Source: Blepharisma stoltei (lineage: Eukaryota; Ciliophora; Heterotrichea; Heterotrichida; Blepharismidae). Taken from it: 64,000 nucleotides of DNA. The notes beneath the pieces are model-generated. The model was not told the DNA's origin, did not search any database, and was given only the letters and a program-made list of their open reading frames with translations. The position numbers and the translations under genes are program-made. Below, piece by piece: positions 1 through 12,919 of the stretch. The stretch's first letter is position 1; each line of letters starts with the position of its first letter. Location: assembly GCA_914767885.1 (NCBI GenBank), contig CAJZBQ010000004.1:659001-723000 (forward strand). The letters are read 5' to 3'.

Positions 1-2344
1 GTCCTTACTACACTAATCAATGTTTTTGGATGGAAGAATATAGTTTTAATACTAGAAAACTCGACAGACAATATTGCTATTCACGATTATATTGTCAATT
101 GGGCAGAAGAATTTAAAATTAACATTGCAAACAAAGAAGAAGACAGATGAATAATGCTGAGCTATAATCATACTAGATTTGATACGGTAAAAGATTGAAT
201 GAAGAGAATAATTGATTTAAAAGTGAGGCCTATGCTATTTTATGTCACTCCACCATTTGAGTATAATGCAATTGTTGATTTTTATGAAGCTGGCTTAAGG
301 CAAGGAAATTGCATTTTTTTACTTACTAATAGAGTTGCTTTTGTTCAAACTAAGGTAAATGGTGATGTTGCTAAGCAAAGATTAAGAGAACTGCTATACG
401 GTGCATTAATAATAATGGAAGCTGAATATATCGGAGAATATGGTCAAGAAATTTTGAAAGAGCTACAAGAGTATTACTATCCTTTATTTTATAGCGATTG
501 AAAGTGCTTATCATTTGATGCTGCTATGCTGATTTTGAATGGATTAAAATATACATTAGCTCAAGGGGATGATTATGAAGATAATTCTGTATTCAATGCA
601 AATCTCAGACTTCAAAAATTCTTGAGCTGCTCAGGGACTGTTTCAATTGAATCTGATAGCAATAATCGAAATTCGGCAACCCTCGGGATCTATAATATGA
701 GGTGAAATGAAAGCACTGGATTGATCTATGAATCGCTAACTGGCACATATAGTGTTGGAAGTAAACAACTGTTCACATTTTTCGATAACATTATTTGATT
801 TAGCAATAAAACAACTCTTCCTGATGATAAGATTGTGTACGATAATGGATGCCCTTTTGATAAGAGTGAAATCAGATTCTCTGCAAAAGGAGCAGCAATT
901 TTTTACTCTTCATCATCTTTCATTTTTATTGTAGCAATCATTATATCTTTCTATGTATGGAAAAAGCGTTGGCATGCGAAAGATCCAGAACCAATAAAAA
1001 AATCAAGAATTCAATTTGAGGATTATATAGCTATGATTGCGGTTTTTATCGATTTTTTCCAATTCCTTTCTCTTGGTCCTGACTTCAGTTACGATGTTAT
1101 TTCAACGAAAGTATCGTCTTGAGTTTCAATAAATATAACCCAGGCTCCTCATATCTCGCCTTCGTCTACCAACTTTCAGGCTAAATCTTGAGTTTATTTT
1201 GAACCAACAATTGTCAAACCAATTCCACGCATTGATAAATAGCAGCTATAGGTAAAATGTCATCTTGTGGAGTTCGTTTGGCAAACTTCTGATTCTAAAC
1301 AAATTCAACGAATAGACCAAAATTTGGTATTCAGAGCGAATATAATTAGCCCTGGGCCATATAGGATGACTGAACAAAGGAGAAAAACTCTGGATATATG
1401 CGAATTGCGCTGTAGTGATTGTTGCTTTATGAGTATTCTTCAGTATTCAAATCGCTTTTAACTTATTTGAAAAGTCTGATAATACTTTCAGCTCAACTAT
1501 CCGAGCAATGTCAAAATTATCATTAACAATAATAGGAAACTTGGGTTTTTTGCCTCTTATTTCTGTATTTTTAAGCTCTTTTGCATGCTATGAATCTATA
1601 GGTCCAAATATAAAACAAACATTTGTACATCAAGACTGCTCTACATTTTGTTGGCAAGATAAGCATATCATATGGGCTACACTATCTATTATTTCATTAC
1701 TTATTTATTTACCCTCAGCTATATATTTTAGGCCATTTGTAGATACTATGAGCAACGGAAATATAAAATCTAAGCCTTTATTTATGATGGCAAAAGGAGT
1801 TTTGCAAGTGAGTGCAATTATTTTAAGTAAGACACTAAAAGTTTACTATGCGGGTTTGCATGGACTTATTTATATCTTGCTCGTTTCAATTTTTACTGCG
1901 TTTTGCATTAAGCTTAAGCCATATAACTATGGCCGAGTGAACCTCTGGCTAATTATGTCTTATTTGGCTGTTATATGAAGCGTATCATTATCTTCTATTT
2001 CTTCTATTTCATCATATCAATCTATACCATTATGACTAACAGCTGATTTTATAGGCTGGGCATTATTGACTTTCACAGGGCTGTACATCCAAGCTTGGTA
2101 TTGCCCATCAATGCTATTTACTGAAGAAAATGGTGATATTGGGGTGCTATTTAGATTTCAGCTTGGAAAGTCAATAAATGCAGACAAAATTAACCAGATC
2201 ATAAGGGAAAGGAAATTTGAATCAGCGAGATTTAGTAGTAATTTTTTAAATCTTTCCGATAGAACCCAAAACAATTTTATTGTAGATAAAGGCAAAGACT
2301 GTAAAAAAGGAGAAGTACTGCCATTTAAACTTTCGTATCATTAA
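1..2344 (+). CDS. Receptor-like multi-TM protein, paralog A (5' part outside window)
   Basis: The window opens inside the second ligand-binding-like region of the protein (frame 1, starting VLTTLINVFGW). The frame runs to a TAA at 2342-2344 once TGA is read as Trp and the insert at 1138-1363 is removed. The visible part holds the end of a periplasmic-binding-protein type I / ANF-receptor-like region, where a run like 'FGWKNIVLILEN' is typical. About nine hydrophobic segments follow from about base 895 on, then a cytoplasmic-looking charged tail. Over the shared length it is near-identical to paralog B, so the duplication is recent or gene conversion is active. In-frame TGA at 499-501 stands where paralogs B-D have Phe, so here the residue is probably Trp. 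Role: inferred surface receptor; ligand unknown. Confidence 0.8.
1138..1363. mobile_element. IES in receptor paralog A (226 bp)
   Basis: Paralogs B and C read AAATATAGGATGAC without a break, while A reads AAATATA, then 226 bp, then the same TATA and GGATGAC. Removing one TATA copy plus the insert restores the frame. The ends carry a weak inverted repeat (ACCCAGGC on the left, CCCTGGGCC on the right). The insert has stops in the receptor frame. It is not recognisably part of the MITE family seen elsewhere in the window. Confidence 0.88.
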
Positions 2345-3124
2345 ATATAATTCCATATTAATAGCTTTAAAGTAAATTTAACAACTTAAAGGAAAAGGAA
2401 ATCAGAAGGCTTTTGGATTTAAACCTGAAAATACTAGAGCCTAGCAAATTAGTAAATAAAACTCATAAAATTGATAAACAGAACAGAAAATCTACGAATA
2501 CTAAATTGAAATCTATAATTCCAACCTTTTACCTGAAATGGATATTCTAAATGAATATTTTGAAGAAAATTGTTAGATGAATTGCTTTTTATTGTAGAAC
2601 CAGATAAATTATATTTACCTCTAATTAAGCGCATTATTGTCTATTTTTTATAGATTTTAAGTGGCTTAGAATATATATGCTTTATTAGCGTGATTATTTG
2701 CATTATAATGTAATAGAATAATTTTCAACGTATTCGTTGATCATAAAGATTGCTAATATCTCTCGCTTTCTTAATTTTAAATTTGACCTTAACTTATTTT
2801 CTTTGGATCCATAAATAATTTCCTCACTATTGAATAAATAAAATGTTTTCGCACTTTTATTCTCTTTCAATTTATATTTACCATGCTTAAGACAAGATAA
2901 TATGATTAAATTGACTTGCAAGACCTCATAGTTTTTTTGCTTATGTACAAGAGATCAGGGCTATCAAAATACATATTTAAATATTCTTAGATAACAAATA
3001 TTTGTAGCTAAAAGGAAAAACTAAAAACTAAAATTAGGTACTTTCAACAGATGCATAATTACTTTTATTACAATGAAAATCTCATTTAATTAAATGCTAG
3101 ATGGTTTCTTTTTGATTAATTAAT
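2345..3124. other. Intergenic region between receptors A and B
   Basis: AT-rich, with no convincing reading frame. The last 140 bases (ACAAATATTT, GGAAAAACTAAAA, ACTTTCA, then TTAATTAAT before ATG) resemble the region just upstream of paralog C. It probably contains the 3' UTR of A and the promoter of B. Confidence 0.6.
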
Positions 3125-6100
3125 ATGTGGACACAAACAATTGCCATTCTGGCGATTTTATCCCCGTGCATTGGGCAATTGCTTGCTGAAATTTTTTATA
3201 GTAGCAATACAGACGCAATTCTAATAGCTAGCATCTCTTCAGCAATAAATCAAAAATTTCCCTTGAAAGTAGAAGTTAACGAAGTCTTTATCAATACAGA
3301 TTTGAATATCGAAAATCTCAGTGAAGAGTCGGATATTATTTTTGATCTTTCTGAAAGTGCCTCAATCTCAGAAATTATTAAAGATTTTTCAGAAAAGCAT
3401 CAAATAATTCATGTGTCAATAAATTCTGCTAATTCATATACTGATTGGCAGTATTTTACTCATCCTACAAATTTGGAAAATTTAGTTGCTTTATCAAGCT
3501 TAGTGAGTTTTTTAAATTGAGAAAAATTTATTATTATTTTTGATGAAAATACAATTGACTACTTCAAGGACTTCAAAGATCAGTTCTTATTAAAGCAATG
3601 AGTGCCATTTTTTTTCGGCAACAAAGAAACCCAAACATTTTCAGACAATTTTATTGGGAAGGTAATCAAATCTACTGGGATCAGAAATATTGCCATATCG
3701 AATCAAGGTGAAAGTGCCTCAAAATTAGTTAAAAGTTTGAGAAATAAAAATATGATGAAGGAAGGAATCGGGATAATTTTGGGAAGCAGAAGCTGATGGG
3801 ATGTAGATGAAAATGGGATTTTGGGTTATACCGAATCAGGGCTTGAGAATGCTACAGACTACTATAGCTATGAAGCTTTAGCTTGCGTCAAATTAATGGA
3901 CATGATACTCACTTTTCCGTCTAGCAGCAATAATTTAGACTTAATAGATTACTTAGAGCAAAATACAATAAACCACCATCCAATCCCTAGTTTTACAATT
4001 ATGAACTCATATAATAACGAAAAAAGAAGAGTCGGAGCAATCGTTGATGGAGCGATTATTTGAAATGATGATTTAATTTTCGTTGGGAATTCGTCATCTA
4101 TTCCAAATTCTCCAACAACACCAATAAATATATGAATAGCGGATGGTACCACAAATCCTGGATTTGCAAATAGCGATTTGACATATTCCATTAAAGCAGG
4201 AGCACACTATGCTTTACTTTCTTATGTGCAAAAGACTCACTTTCTTGATGGCTTTGATATTGTGCTCACGCATACAGATTGTGGAGCCGAAGTCTACAAG
4301 CCAGCCTTTTCTATGAAATGCTTTTCTGAATTAAAAGGCAACCCTGGCATTGCTTTTATGACGACTCCACTTCCCTCTACCTTATTTGGAAATTTGATTT
4401 CTATGAAAGCTTTGAATATTACAATTCCAGTTATATCCGAATATGCAACTCCTCAAGCATTGGAAAGTAAAATTAATTACCCACAATTCATGAGAATTGC
4501 TGGGTATGACTTATACCATACTAGTGTCCTTACCACACTAATCAATGTTTTTGGATGGAAGAATATAGTTTTAATACTAGAAAACTCGACAGACAATATT
4601 GTCATTCACGATTATATTGTCAAATGGGCAGAAGAATTTAAAATTAACATTGCAAACAAAGAAGAAGACAGATGAATTATGCTGAGCTATAATCATACTA
4701 GATTTGATACAGTAAAAGAGTGAATGAAGAGAATAATTGATTTAAAAGTGAGGCCTATGCTATTTTATGTCACACCGCCATTTGAGTATAATGCAATTGT
4801 TGATTTTTATGAAGCTGGCTTAAGGCAAGGAAATGGTATTTTTTTACTTACTAATAGAGTTGCTTTTGCTCAAATTCATGTAAATGGTGATGCTGCTAAG
4901 CAAAGATTAAGAGAGTTGCTATACGGTGCATTAATAATAATGGAAGCTGAATTTATTGGAGAATATGGTCAAGAAATTTTGAAAGAACTACAAGAGTATT
5001 ACTATCCTTTAGCTACAAGTGATTTTAAGTGCTTATCATTTGAAGCTGCTATGCTGATTTTGCATGGATTAAAATATACATTAGCTCAAGGGGATGACTA
5101 TGAAGATAATTCTGTATTCAATACAAATCTCAGACTCCAAAAATTTTTGGGCTGCTCAGGAACTGTTTCAATTGAATCTGATAGCAATAATCGAAATTCA
5201 GCAACTCTTGGGATCTATAATATGAGGTGAAATGAAAGCACTGGATTTATCTATGAATCAATAACTGGCACCTATAGTGTTGGAAGTAAACAGCTGTTCA
5301 CATTTTTCGATAATATTATTTGATTTAACAATAAAACAACTCTTCCTGATGATAAAATTGTGTACGATAATGGATGTCCTTTTGACAAGAGTGAAATCAG
5401 ATTCTCTACAAAAGGAGCAGCAATTTTTTACTCTTCATCAGCTTTCATTTTTAATGTATCGATCGTTATAACTTTCTATGTATGGAAAAAGCGTTGGCAT
5501 AGGGAAGATCCAGAACCAATAAAAAAATCAAGAATTCAATTTGAGGATTATATAGCAATGATTGCGGTTTTTATCGATTTTTTCCAATTCCTTTCTCTCG
5601 GTCCTGACTTCAGTTACGATGTTTTTTCAACGAAAGTATCGACATGAGTTTCAATAAATATAGGATGACTAAACAAAGGAGAAAGACTCTGGATCTATTT
5701 GAATTGCGCTGTAGTGATTGTTGCTTTATGAGTATTCTTCAGTATTCAAGTTGCTTTTAACCTATTTGAAAAGTCTGACAATACTTTCAGCTCAGCTATC
5801 CGAGCAATGTCAAAAATATCATTAACAATAATAGGAAACTTGGGCTTTTTACCTCTTATTTCTGTATTTTTAAGCTCTTTTGCATGCTATGAATCTATAG
5901 GTCCAAATATAAAACAAACATTTGTACATCAAGACTGCTCTACATTTTGCTGGCAAGATAAGCATATCATATGAGCTACACTCTCTATTATTTCATTACT
6001 TATTTATTTACCCTCAGCTATATATTTTCGACCATTTGCAGATACTGTGAGCAATGGAAATATAAAATCTAAGCCTTTATTTATGATGGCCAAAGGAGTT

Positions 6101-6649
6101 TTGCAAGTGAGTGCAATTATTTTAAGTAAGACGCTAAAAGTTTACTATGCAAGCTTGCATGGGCTTATTTATATCTTGCTCGTTTCGATTTTTATTGTCT
6201 TTTGCATTAAGCTTAAACCATACAACTATGGTCGAGTTAACCTCTGGCTAATTATATCTTATTTGGCTGTTATATGGGGTGTATCATTATCTTCTATTTC
6301 TTCTATTTCCTCATATCAATCTATACCATTATGACTGACAGCTGATTTTATAGGTTGGGCCTTATTGACTTGCACAGGGCTGTATATCCAAGCTGGGTAT
6401 TGCCCATCAATGCTGTTTACTGAAGAAAATGGTGATATTGGGGTGTTATTTAGATTTCAGCTTGGAAAGTCAATAAATGCAGACAAAATTAACCAGAGCA
6501 TAAGAGAAAGGAAATCTGAATCAGCCAGATTTAGTAGTGATTGTTTAAATCTTGAAGGCTCCGATAGAACCCAAAACAATTTTATTGTAGATAAAGGCAA
6601 AGACTGTAAAAAAGGAGAAGTACTGCCATTTAAACTTTCGTATCATTAA
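3125..6649 (+). CDS. Receptor-like protein, paralog B (complete, IES-free)
   Basis: This frame of 1174 residues is continuous if TGA is Trp, with start MWTQT and stop TAA. A hydrophobic signal peptide covers residues 1-20. Residues about 25-300 and 330-700 look like two successive periplasmic-binding-protein type I regions. The second has the ANF-receptor-like stretch IPVISEYATPQAL...YPQFMRIAGYD...LINVFGW. From about residue 767 there are roughly nine TM segments, with the marks F-A-C-Y-E, F-C-W-Q-D-K-H and L-K-P-Y-N-Y between them, and a charged tail of about 80 residues. Layout suggests an extracellular sensor fused to a polytopic membrane domain, like class C receptors in design but not demonstrably in fold. 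B carries no IES and therefore serves as the reference for locating inserts in A, C and D. Function inferred; ligand and signalling unknown. Confidence 0.85.
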
Positions 6650-7466
6650 ATATAATTCCATATTAATAGCTTTAAAGTAAATTTAACAACTTAAGTATTG
6701 GCTTATCTCTAGTTGATTATAAGAAATTTGACAACCACCCTAATATAAAAAGTAATCATTAATAAAATTGAATATATCAGTTAATTGAATCTATGTATAA
6801 ATGAAATGAGATTAATTAGCATCAGCTTTTTTGTTCGGTAGTAAAATATTATGAAATTGGGAAGTTTTTGAATCTATTCAAAAAAATTAAGTGATATTAG
6901 CTAGCATCATCATAGATGGAAAGACTGTATCCCATTTCTATTTAAAAATATATCGCTGTTTACAGATTCCAAGATTAGGTTCCAAAACCTTTTTAACTTA
7001 TCTTACGCTTTATAGCTCTTGAGCTTTTTGCCGGTGTTTAGAGAGTAGGTATTTGCATTAAAATAAAGCGGAAAAAAAAATATTAAAGTGATCTACTCAA
7101 AAGGTAAATTCCTGATTTCTCTTTTTATGATACCTCGACCATTTTAGCTGCATCCTATTTAAGCTTTAGCATAGAGTCAAATATGTGATTTATTGAAATT
7201 TAACTAAATTATTATCTTAGCATAAATAAATATTAATTTTATGTCGAAATTAATTTCTTTTACCTACTAGAGTTAAAAGCTATCAAAATTCAATATATTT
7301 TACCTACTAGAGTTCAAAGCTATCAAATTTCAATATATGTATTTTTTTATAAAACAAATATTTATTGGAAAAAAAAACTAAAACTCAGCACTTTCATAAA
7401 CGCATAAAGAATTTTCATCATAAATATTCAAATAAATTGCTATTTCTTTTTTTTTATTTAATTAAG
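6650..7466. other. Intergenic region between receptors B and C
   Basis: AT-rich noncoding DNA. It starts with the same 3' flank as paralog A (ATATAATTCCATATTAATAG), holds a 40-bp tandem duplication at 7258-7337, and ends with an upstream block (AAATATTTATTGG, AAACTAAAAC, CACTTTCA) shared with paralog B. No gene seen. Confidence 0.6.
7258..7337. repeat. Two tandem 40-bp copies
   Basis: The unit begins TTTTACCTACTAGAGTT and ends CAATATA. The two copies differ at two or three positions. They lie about 130-200 bp before the start of receptor C, so a regulatory role is possible but not shown. Confidence 0.85.
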
Positions 7467-10400
7467 ATGTGAATGCAAGCACTTACCATTCTAGCAATCT
7501 CATTCCAGTATTTTGGGCAGTTGCTTGTTGAAGTGATTTATAGTAGTAGCACAGATAGAAAGCTAACAGCTAGTATCTCGTCAGCAATAAAACAAAAATT
7601 TTCTTTGCAAGTTGATTTAAAAGAAGTCTTTATTAATACAGATTTGGATATCGAGCTTCTCAGTGAGACGTCGAATATTATTTTTGATCTTTCTGAAAGC
7701 ATCTCAATCTCAGAAATTATAAAAGATTTTTCCAAAAAACATCAAATAATTATTGTCTCTATCCAAAATTCTGTTAATTCGTACTCTAATTGGCAATATT
7801 TTACTCATCCTGCAAATTTGGATGATTTAATGGCTTTATCAAGCTTAGTCTTGCTACTTAAATTGCTTATAGAGAAGTCCCTTGCAGTCTCGTAGGCTAC
7901 TACTTACTTCTTCATAGCGGTTAGCCGCTTACTCTTCAGTCTAAACACAGTTTTCCACAGTGTTACTCCTCAAGGACGAGACTTGCACTCTCTACTAGAG
8001 AGCCGGAGACTCTTAGTCATCATCCCGCATACGCAAACTGGGTTCGCATTCCAGAAAACACGAAAAACTAATTTTCTCTAAGGGCCATGGGTCAGAATGG
8101 AACTCAGAGCCCAGAACGCAACTCTTGACATCGCGCTCCGAATTCGCTCGATTGGCTAACTCCCCCCTCCGTGAGTGAACAAAAATATCTTGTTCGCTCA
8201 CGGAGTGGGGTTATTTTTTTTTTTTTTTTTAATTTATTATAAATTCATAGAAATTTTTTTTCGAAATTAAAAAAAGCCTAATTCGCAAAAATTGATAAGC
8301 AAATATTAATTTATTATAAAATTTATGTTTTAAAACGCAATTTGTTTAAAATTAAACAGAATTAGCTAGAGATCTTTTTATTATAATAATTATCACTTAT
8401 ATATCAAAAGTTTTTTCTATAAAAAATTTTTGTTCCCCACAGATTGTGGGCTTTTTGGGCAATAAATAAGAATCTTTCGAATGGTTTTGTTCACTTACGA
8501 AGGGGGGGAGTAAGTGGCCACCTCTGGCCTTTAGGGCTTTCCTTACAACTCCGGCGAACCATCTCCCGACAAGAGATAAAGCCTTGACCCGGATATGAGC
8601 ATGCCGTCCAGCAACCAAGTAAAAATGTTAGATCCACATTTCCGAATGCTGTCCTCTCTTCCACAATGTCCCACGCTTTTCCAATAAACCTATAGGCTGC
8701 AGATACCAAGAGCGCAAGTTGGCTAATACGCTATTTTAATTTATATAATGATTTTATCAAGCTTACTTAGTTTTTTAAATTGAGAAAAATTTATAATTAT
8801 TTTTGACGATAATACAATTGATTACTTCAAGGACTTCAAAGATCAGTTCTTATTAAAGCAATGAGTGCCATTTTTTTTCGGCAACAAAGAGACCCAAAAA
8901 TTTTCGGATAATTTTATTGGGAAGGTAATCAAATCTACTGGGATCAGAAATATTGTCATATCGAATCAAGGTGAAAGTGCCTCAAAATTAGTTAAAAGTT
9001 TGAGAAATAAAAATATGATGAAGGAAGGAATCGGGATAATTTTGGGAAGCAGAAGTTGGTGGAATGTAGATGAAAATGGAATTTTGGGTTACACCGAATC
9101 AGGGCTTGAAAATGCTACAGATTATTATAGTTATGAAGCTTTAGCTTGCGTCAAATTAATAGACCTAATAATCAATTTCCAGCATAGGAGGAATAATTTA
9201 GACTTAAGACATTACCTACTCCTCCCTCGTGAGTGAATGAAAAAATTTTATTCGCTGAGAAGGGGGCTAATTTTTTTCGAAATTTAAAAAAATCCCATTT
9301 CTAAAAAGTGGAAAGCAAATATTTATTTAATTTGTAAAATTTACGTTTAAAATGCAAGCTGTTCAAATTTAAACAGAATTAGCTAAAGATTTCATTATAT
9401 AATTATCACTTATATATCTCGTATTGAAAAAGAATTTCTAGAGGGGGGTTAGAGCAAAATACAATAAACCACCATCCAATCCCTAGTTTTACAATTATGA
9501 ACTCATATAATAACGAAAAAAGAAGAGTCGGAGCAATCGTTGATGGAGCGATTATTTGAAATGATGATTTAATTTTCGTTGGGAATTCGTCATCTATTCC
9601 AAATTCTCCAACAACACCAATAAATATATGAATAGCGGATGGTACCACAAATCCTGGATTTGCAAATAGCGATTTGACATATTCCATTAAAGAAGGAACA
9701 CGCTATGCTTTACTTTCTTATGTGCAAAAGACTCACTTTCTTGATGGCTTTGATATTGTGCTCACGCATACAGATTGTGGAGCCGAAGTCTACAAGCCAG
9801 CCTTTTCTATGAAATGCTTTTCTGAATTAAAAGGCAACCCTGGCATTGCTTTTATGACGACTCCACTTCCCTCTACCTTATTTGGAAATTTGATTTCTTT
9901 AAAAGCTTTGAATATTACAATTCCAGTTATATCCGAATATGCAACTCCTCAAGCATTGGAAAGTAAAATTAATTACCCACAATTCATGAGAATTGCTGGG
10001 TATGACTTATACCATACTAGTGTCCTTACCACACTAATCAATGTTTTTGGATGGAAGAATATAGTTTTAATACTAGAAAACTCGACAGACAATATTGTCA
10101 TTCACGATTATATTGCCAATTGGGCAGAAGAATTTAAAATTAACATTGCAAACAAAGAAGAAGATAGGTGAATTATGCTGAGCTATAATCATACAAGATT
10201 TGGAGAGGTAAAAGATTGAATGAAGAGGATAATTGACTTAAGAGTGAGGCCTATATTGTTCTATGTCACTCCACCATTTGAGTATAATGCAATTGTTGAT
10301 TTTTATGAAGCTGGCTTAAGGCAAGGAAACTGCATTTTTTTACTTACTAATAGAGTTGCCTATGTTCAAGTTCATGCACATGGTGATGCTGCTAAGCAGA

Positions 10401-12127
10401 GATTAAGAGAGTTGCTATACGGTGCATTAATAATAATGGAAGCTGAATTTATCGGAGAATATGGTCAAGAAATTTTGAAAGAACTACAAGAGTATTACTT
10501 TCCTTTAGCTACTAGTGATTTTAAGTGTTTATCATTTGATGCTGCTATGCTGATTTTGCATGGATTAAAATATACATTAGCTCAAGGAACTGACTATGAA
10601 AATAATTCTGTATTCAATACAAATCTCAGATTCCAAAAATTTTTGGGCTGCTCAGGAACTGTTTCAATTGAATCTGATAGCAATAATCGAAATTCAGCAA
10701 CTCTTGGGATCTATAATATGAGGTGAAATGAAAGCACTGGATTTATCTATGAATCCCTAACTGGGACCTATAGTGTTGGAAGTAAACAACTGTTCACATT
10801 TTTCGATAATATTATTTGATTTAACAATAAAACAACTCTTCCTGGTGATAAGATTGCATACGATAATGGATGTCCTTTTGACAAGAGTGAAATCAGATTC
10901 TCTACAAAAGGAGCAGCAATTTTTTACTCTTTATCAGTTTTCATTTTTATTGTAGCAATCGTTATAACTTTCTATGTATGGAAAAAGCGTTGGCATAGGG
11001 AAGATCCAGAACCAATAAAAAAATCAAGATTTCAATTTGAGGATTATATAGCAATGATTGCGGTTTTTATCGATTTTTTCCAATTCCTTTCTCTCGGTCC
11101 TGACTTCAGTTACGATGTTTTTTCAACTAAAGTATCGACCCTAGTTTCGATTAATATAGGATGACTCAACAAAGGAGAAAGACTATGGATATATGTGAAT
11201 TGTGCTATAGTAATTGTTGCTATATGAGTATTCTTCAGTATTCAAGTCGCTTTTAACTTATTTGAGAAGTCTGACAATACTTTCAGTTCAGCTATCCGAG
11301 CAATGTCAAAAATATCATTAACAATAATAGGAAACTTGGGCTTTTTACCTCTTATTTCTGTATTTTTAAGCTCTTTTGCATGCTATGAATCTATAGGTCC
11401 AAATATAAAACAAACATTTGTACATCAAGACTGCTCTACTTTTTGCTGGCAAGATAAGCATATCATATGAGCTACGCTATCCGCTATTTCATTACTTGTT
11501 TATTTACCCTCAGCAATATATTTTCGACCATTTGCAGACACTATGAGTCATGGTAATGTAAAAACTAAACCACTATTTTTAATGGCTAAAGGACTATTGC
11601 AAGTGGGTGCAATCATTCTAAGTAAGACGCTAAAAGTTTACTATGCAAGTTTGCACGGACTTATTTATATCATACTTTTTACAATTTTTATTGTGTTTTG
11701 CATTAAGCTAAAGCCATATAATTATGGCCGAATGAACCTTTGACTAATAATGTCTTATATGGCTGTTATATGGGGTGTATTATTATCCTCTATTAATTCT
11801 GTATCTTCATATCATTCTGCGCTACTTGGACTAATTGTTGATTTTATGGGCTGGCTGATTATAGCATTCACAGGTTTATACATTCAAACTAGATATTATC
11901 CTTCGATGCTATTTGCTGAAGAAAATGCTAATATTGGGGAGCTATTTAGATTTCAGCTTGGAAAGTCAATAAACGCTGATAAAATCAACCAGATCATAAG
12001 AGAAAGTAAATTTGAATCAACCAGGTTAAGAAGTAACGGCTCTGAAAGCCAAACCAATTTAATTGCAGATAAAAGCAAAGAATATATAAAAGTAGAAGAA
12101 AAGTCATTAAAGCTTTCATTTAATTAA
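7467..12127 (+). CDS. Receptor-like protein, paralog C (two inserts)
   Basis: The start is ATG at 7467, followed by an in-frame TGA (M-W-M-Q-A), matching MWTQ of paralog B. The stop is TAA. Removing 7848-8765 (918 bp) and 9219-9451 (233 bp) leaves 3510 nt, exactly 1170 codons. The two joins read SSL-LSFLNWEKF and HYL-EQNTINHH, as in paralog B. Architecture matches B: signal peptide, two PBP1-like regions, about nine TM segments, charged tail. Large parts (e.g. 9480-9690 against 4010-4220) are nearly identical to B, while the 3' quarter is more diverged, a pattern expected of partial gene conversion. Without excision the protein would stop after about 140 codons. Confidence 0.85.
7848..8765. 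mobile_element. 918-bp insert in receptor C flanked by a 13-bp direct repeat
   Basis: The 13-mer TTTATCAAGCTTA occurs at 7835-7847 and 8753-8765, and paralog B has it once. Excision of one copy plus the insert restores the frame. The body is distinctly richer in G+C than the surrounding genes (7870-8155 and 8515-8730) and is itself split by a MITE at 8160-8513. A 13-bp duplication is longer than the TA seen for most IESs here and fits a retroposon-like target duplication, but no reverse transcriptase frame is present. Short ORFs inside it match nothing I recognise. Confidence 0.8.
8160..8513 (-). mobile_element. MITE-type IES nested inside the receptor C insert
   Basis: It is flanked by TAA on both sides (8157-8159 and 8511-8513). 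It begins CTCCCCCCTCCGTGAGTG and ends ACGAAGGGGGGGAG. Orientation is inverted relative to the PAP, CDPK and chitin synthase copies: the hairpin-containing end (GTGAGTGAACAAAA...GTTCGCTCAC) lies at the left. The core (GCTAGAGATC, AATTATCACTTATATATC) matches the other copies. Confidence 0.88.
9219..9451 (-). mobile_element. Shortened MITE-type IES in receptor C (233 bp)
   Basis: The left junction is CCTA|CTCCTCCCTCG, the right junction GGGGGGTTA|GAGCAA. Paralog B reads TACTTAGAGCAA at this point. The left half, with hairpin GTGAGTGAATG...ATTCGCTGAG and core TAGCTAAAGATTTC, matches the family. About 100 bp before the right end found in full-length copies are missing, so this is an internally deleted copy that still has both outer ends. 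Confidence 0.88.
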
Positions 12128-12919
12128 AGTAAAATTCTAAACTAATAGCTTTTCAAATAAAATTTCAAAAAAAAGCAAATTCTTAGTTATCTTACCAACG
12201 CAACCTTTATGTTTGAGATAATATTAAGTTGTAACCAAAGTTCTGAATTTATGACAACAGTCTTAATAAATTCAATTCTTTATTATATTAATAAAGATTA
12301 TTGGCTCTTCTTAAATTTCCTTTTAAAATTGAAATGGAAATTAAAAAAATCATTTCAAGATTTATTAATGATTCATGAGAAATAATCCAAATTTACAAAA
12401 CAAAATTTTAAAAAAATTTTTTTGATGCTTTAAAAACATTTAAGAAGTTTATAATGTATTGAAAAATTAAATTCTAAATCAGAAATAATTAAAACATTTA
12501 AATATCAAAACAATATGTCAATTATATAGATAAAAGATCTTTTCCTATTCATTAAATATGGAGATAGTTACAAATTTTATACTACAGCGCTTAGTGGCAA
12601 TTAGTTTATAGAGATTATAAAAAATTGAAAATTTAATATCTTTTCATGGGGAAAAATTATATTGCAATTTCGCTTTACTGGTTGGACTACTGACTCCTTT
12701 TAGATATAGAAAATCAAAAAGAAAATTTGAAGATTATATTTAATGCTTTAAATAAAACTATTATGCTTATTAAATAGACTTCCTATTTTACTTAAATACA
12801 ATTAAAAATAAGTGGTGATAAAGATAATTCAACGTTTCTACCTGATATATAACTGATTAGCGATGCTGAATATAGGCTTTGCACACAATAAAAGATCAAT
12901 TTATAGCTTAATTAATAAG
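12128..12919. other. Intergenic region after receptor C
   Basis: About 790 bp of AT-rich DNA. I see no gene, no intact IES end and no obvious repeat. Confidence 0.5.

Noticed and set aside
8038-8054. tRNA-like T-arm CTGGGTTCGCATTCCAG (possible Pol III B box)
   Set aside because: No matching acceptor, D or anticodon arm at the right distance. It could be part of a SINE promoter but is too weak to annotate.
8397-8709. Minus-strand frames in the receptor C insert (GKAWDIVEERTAFGNVD...)
   Set aside because: They run across the border of the nested MITE, so cannot be a single old coding sequence; no family recognised.
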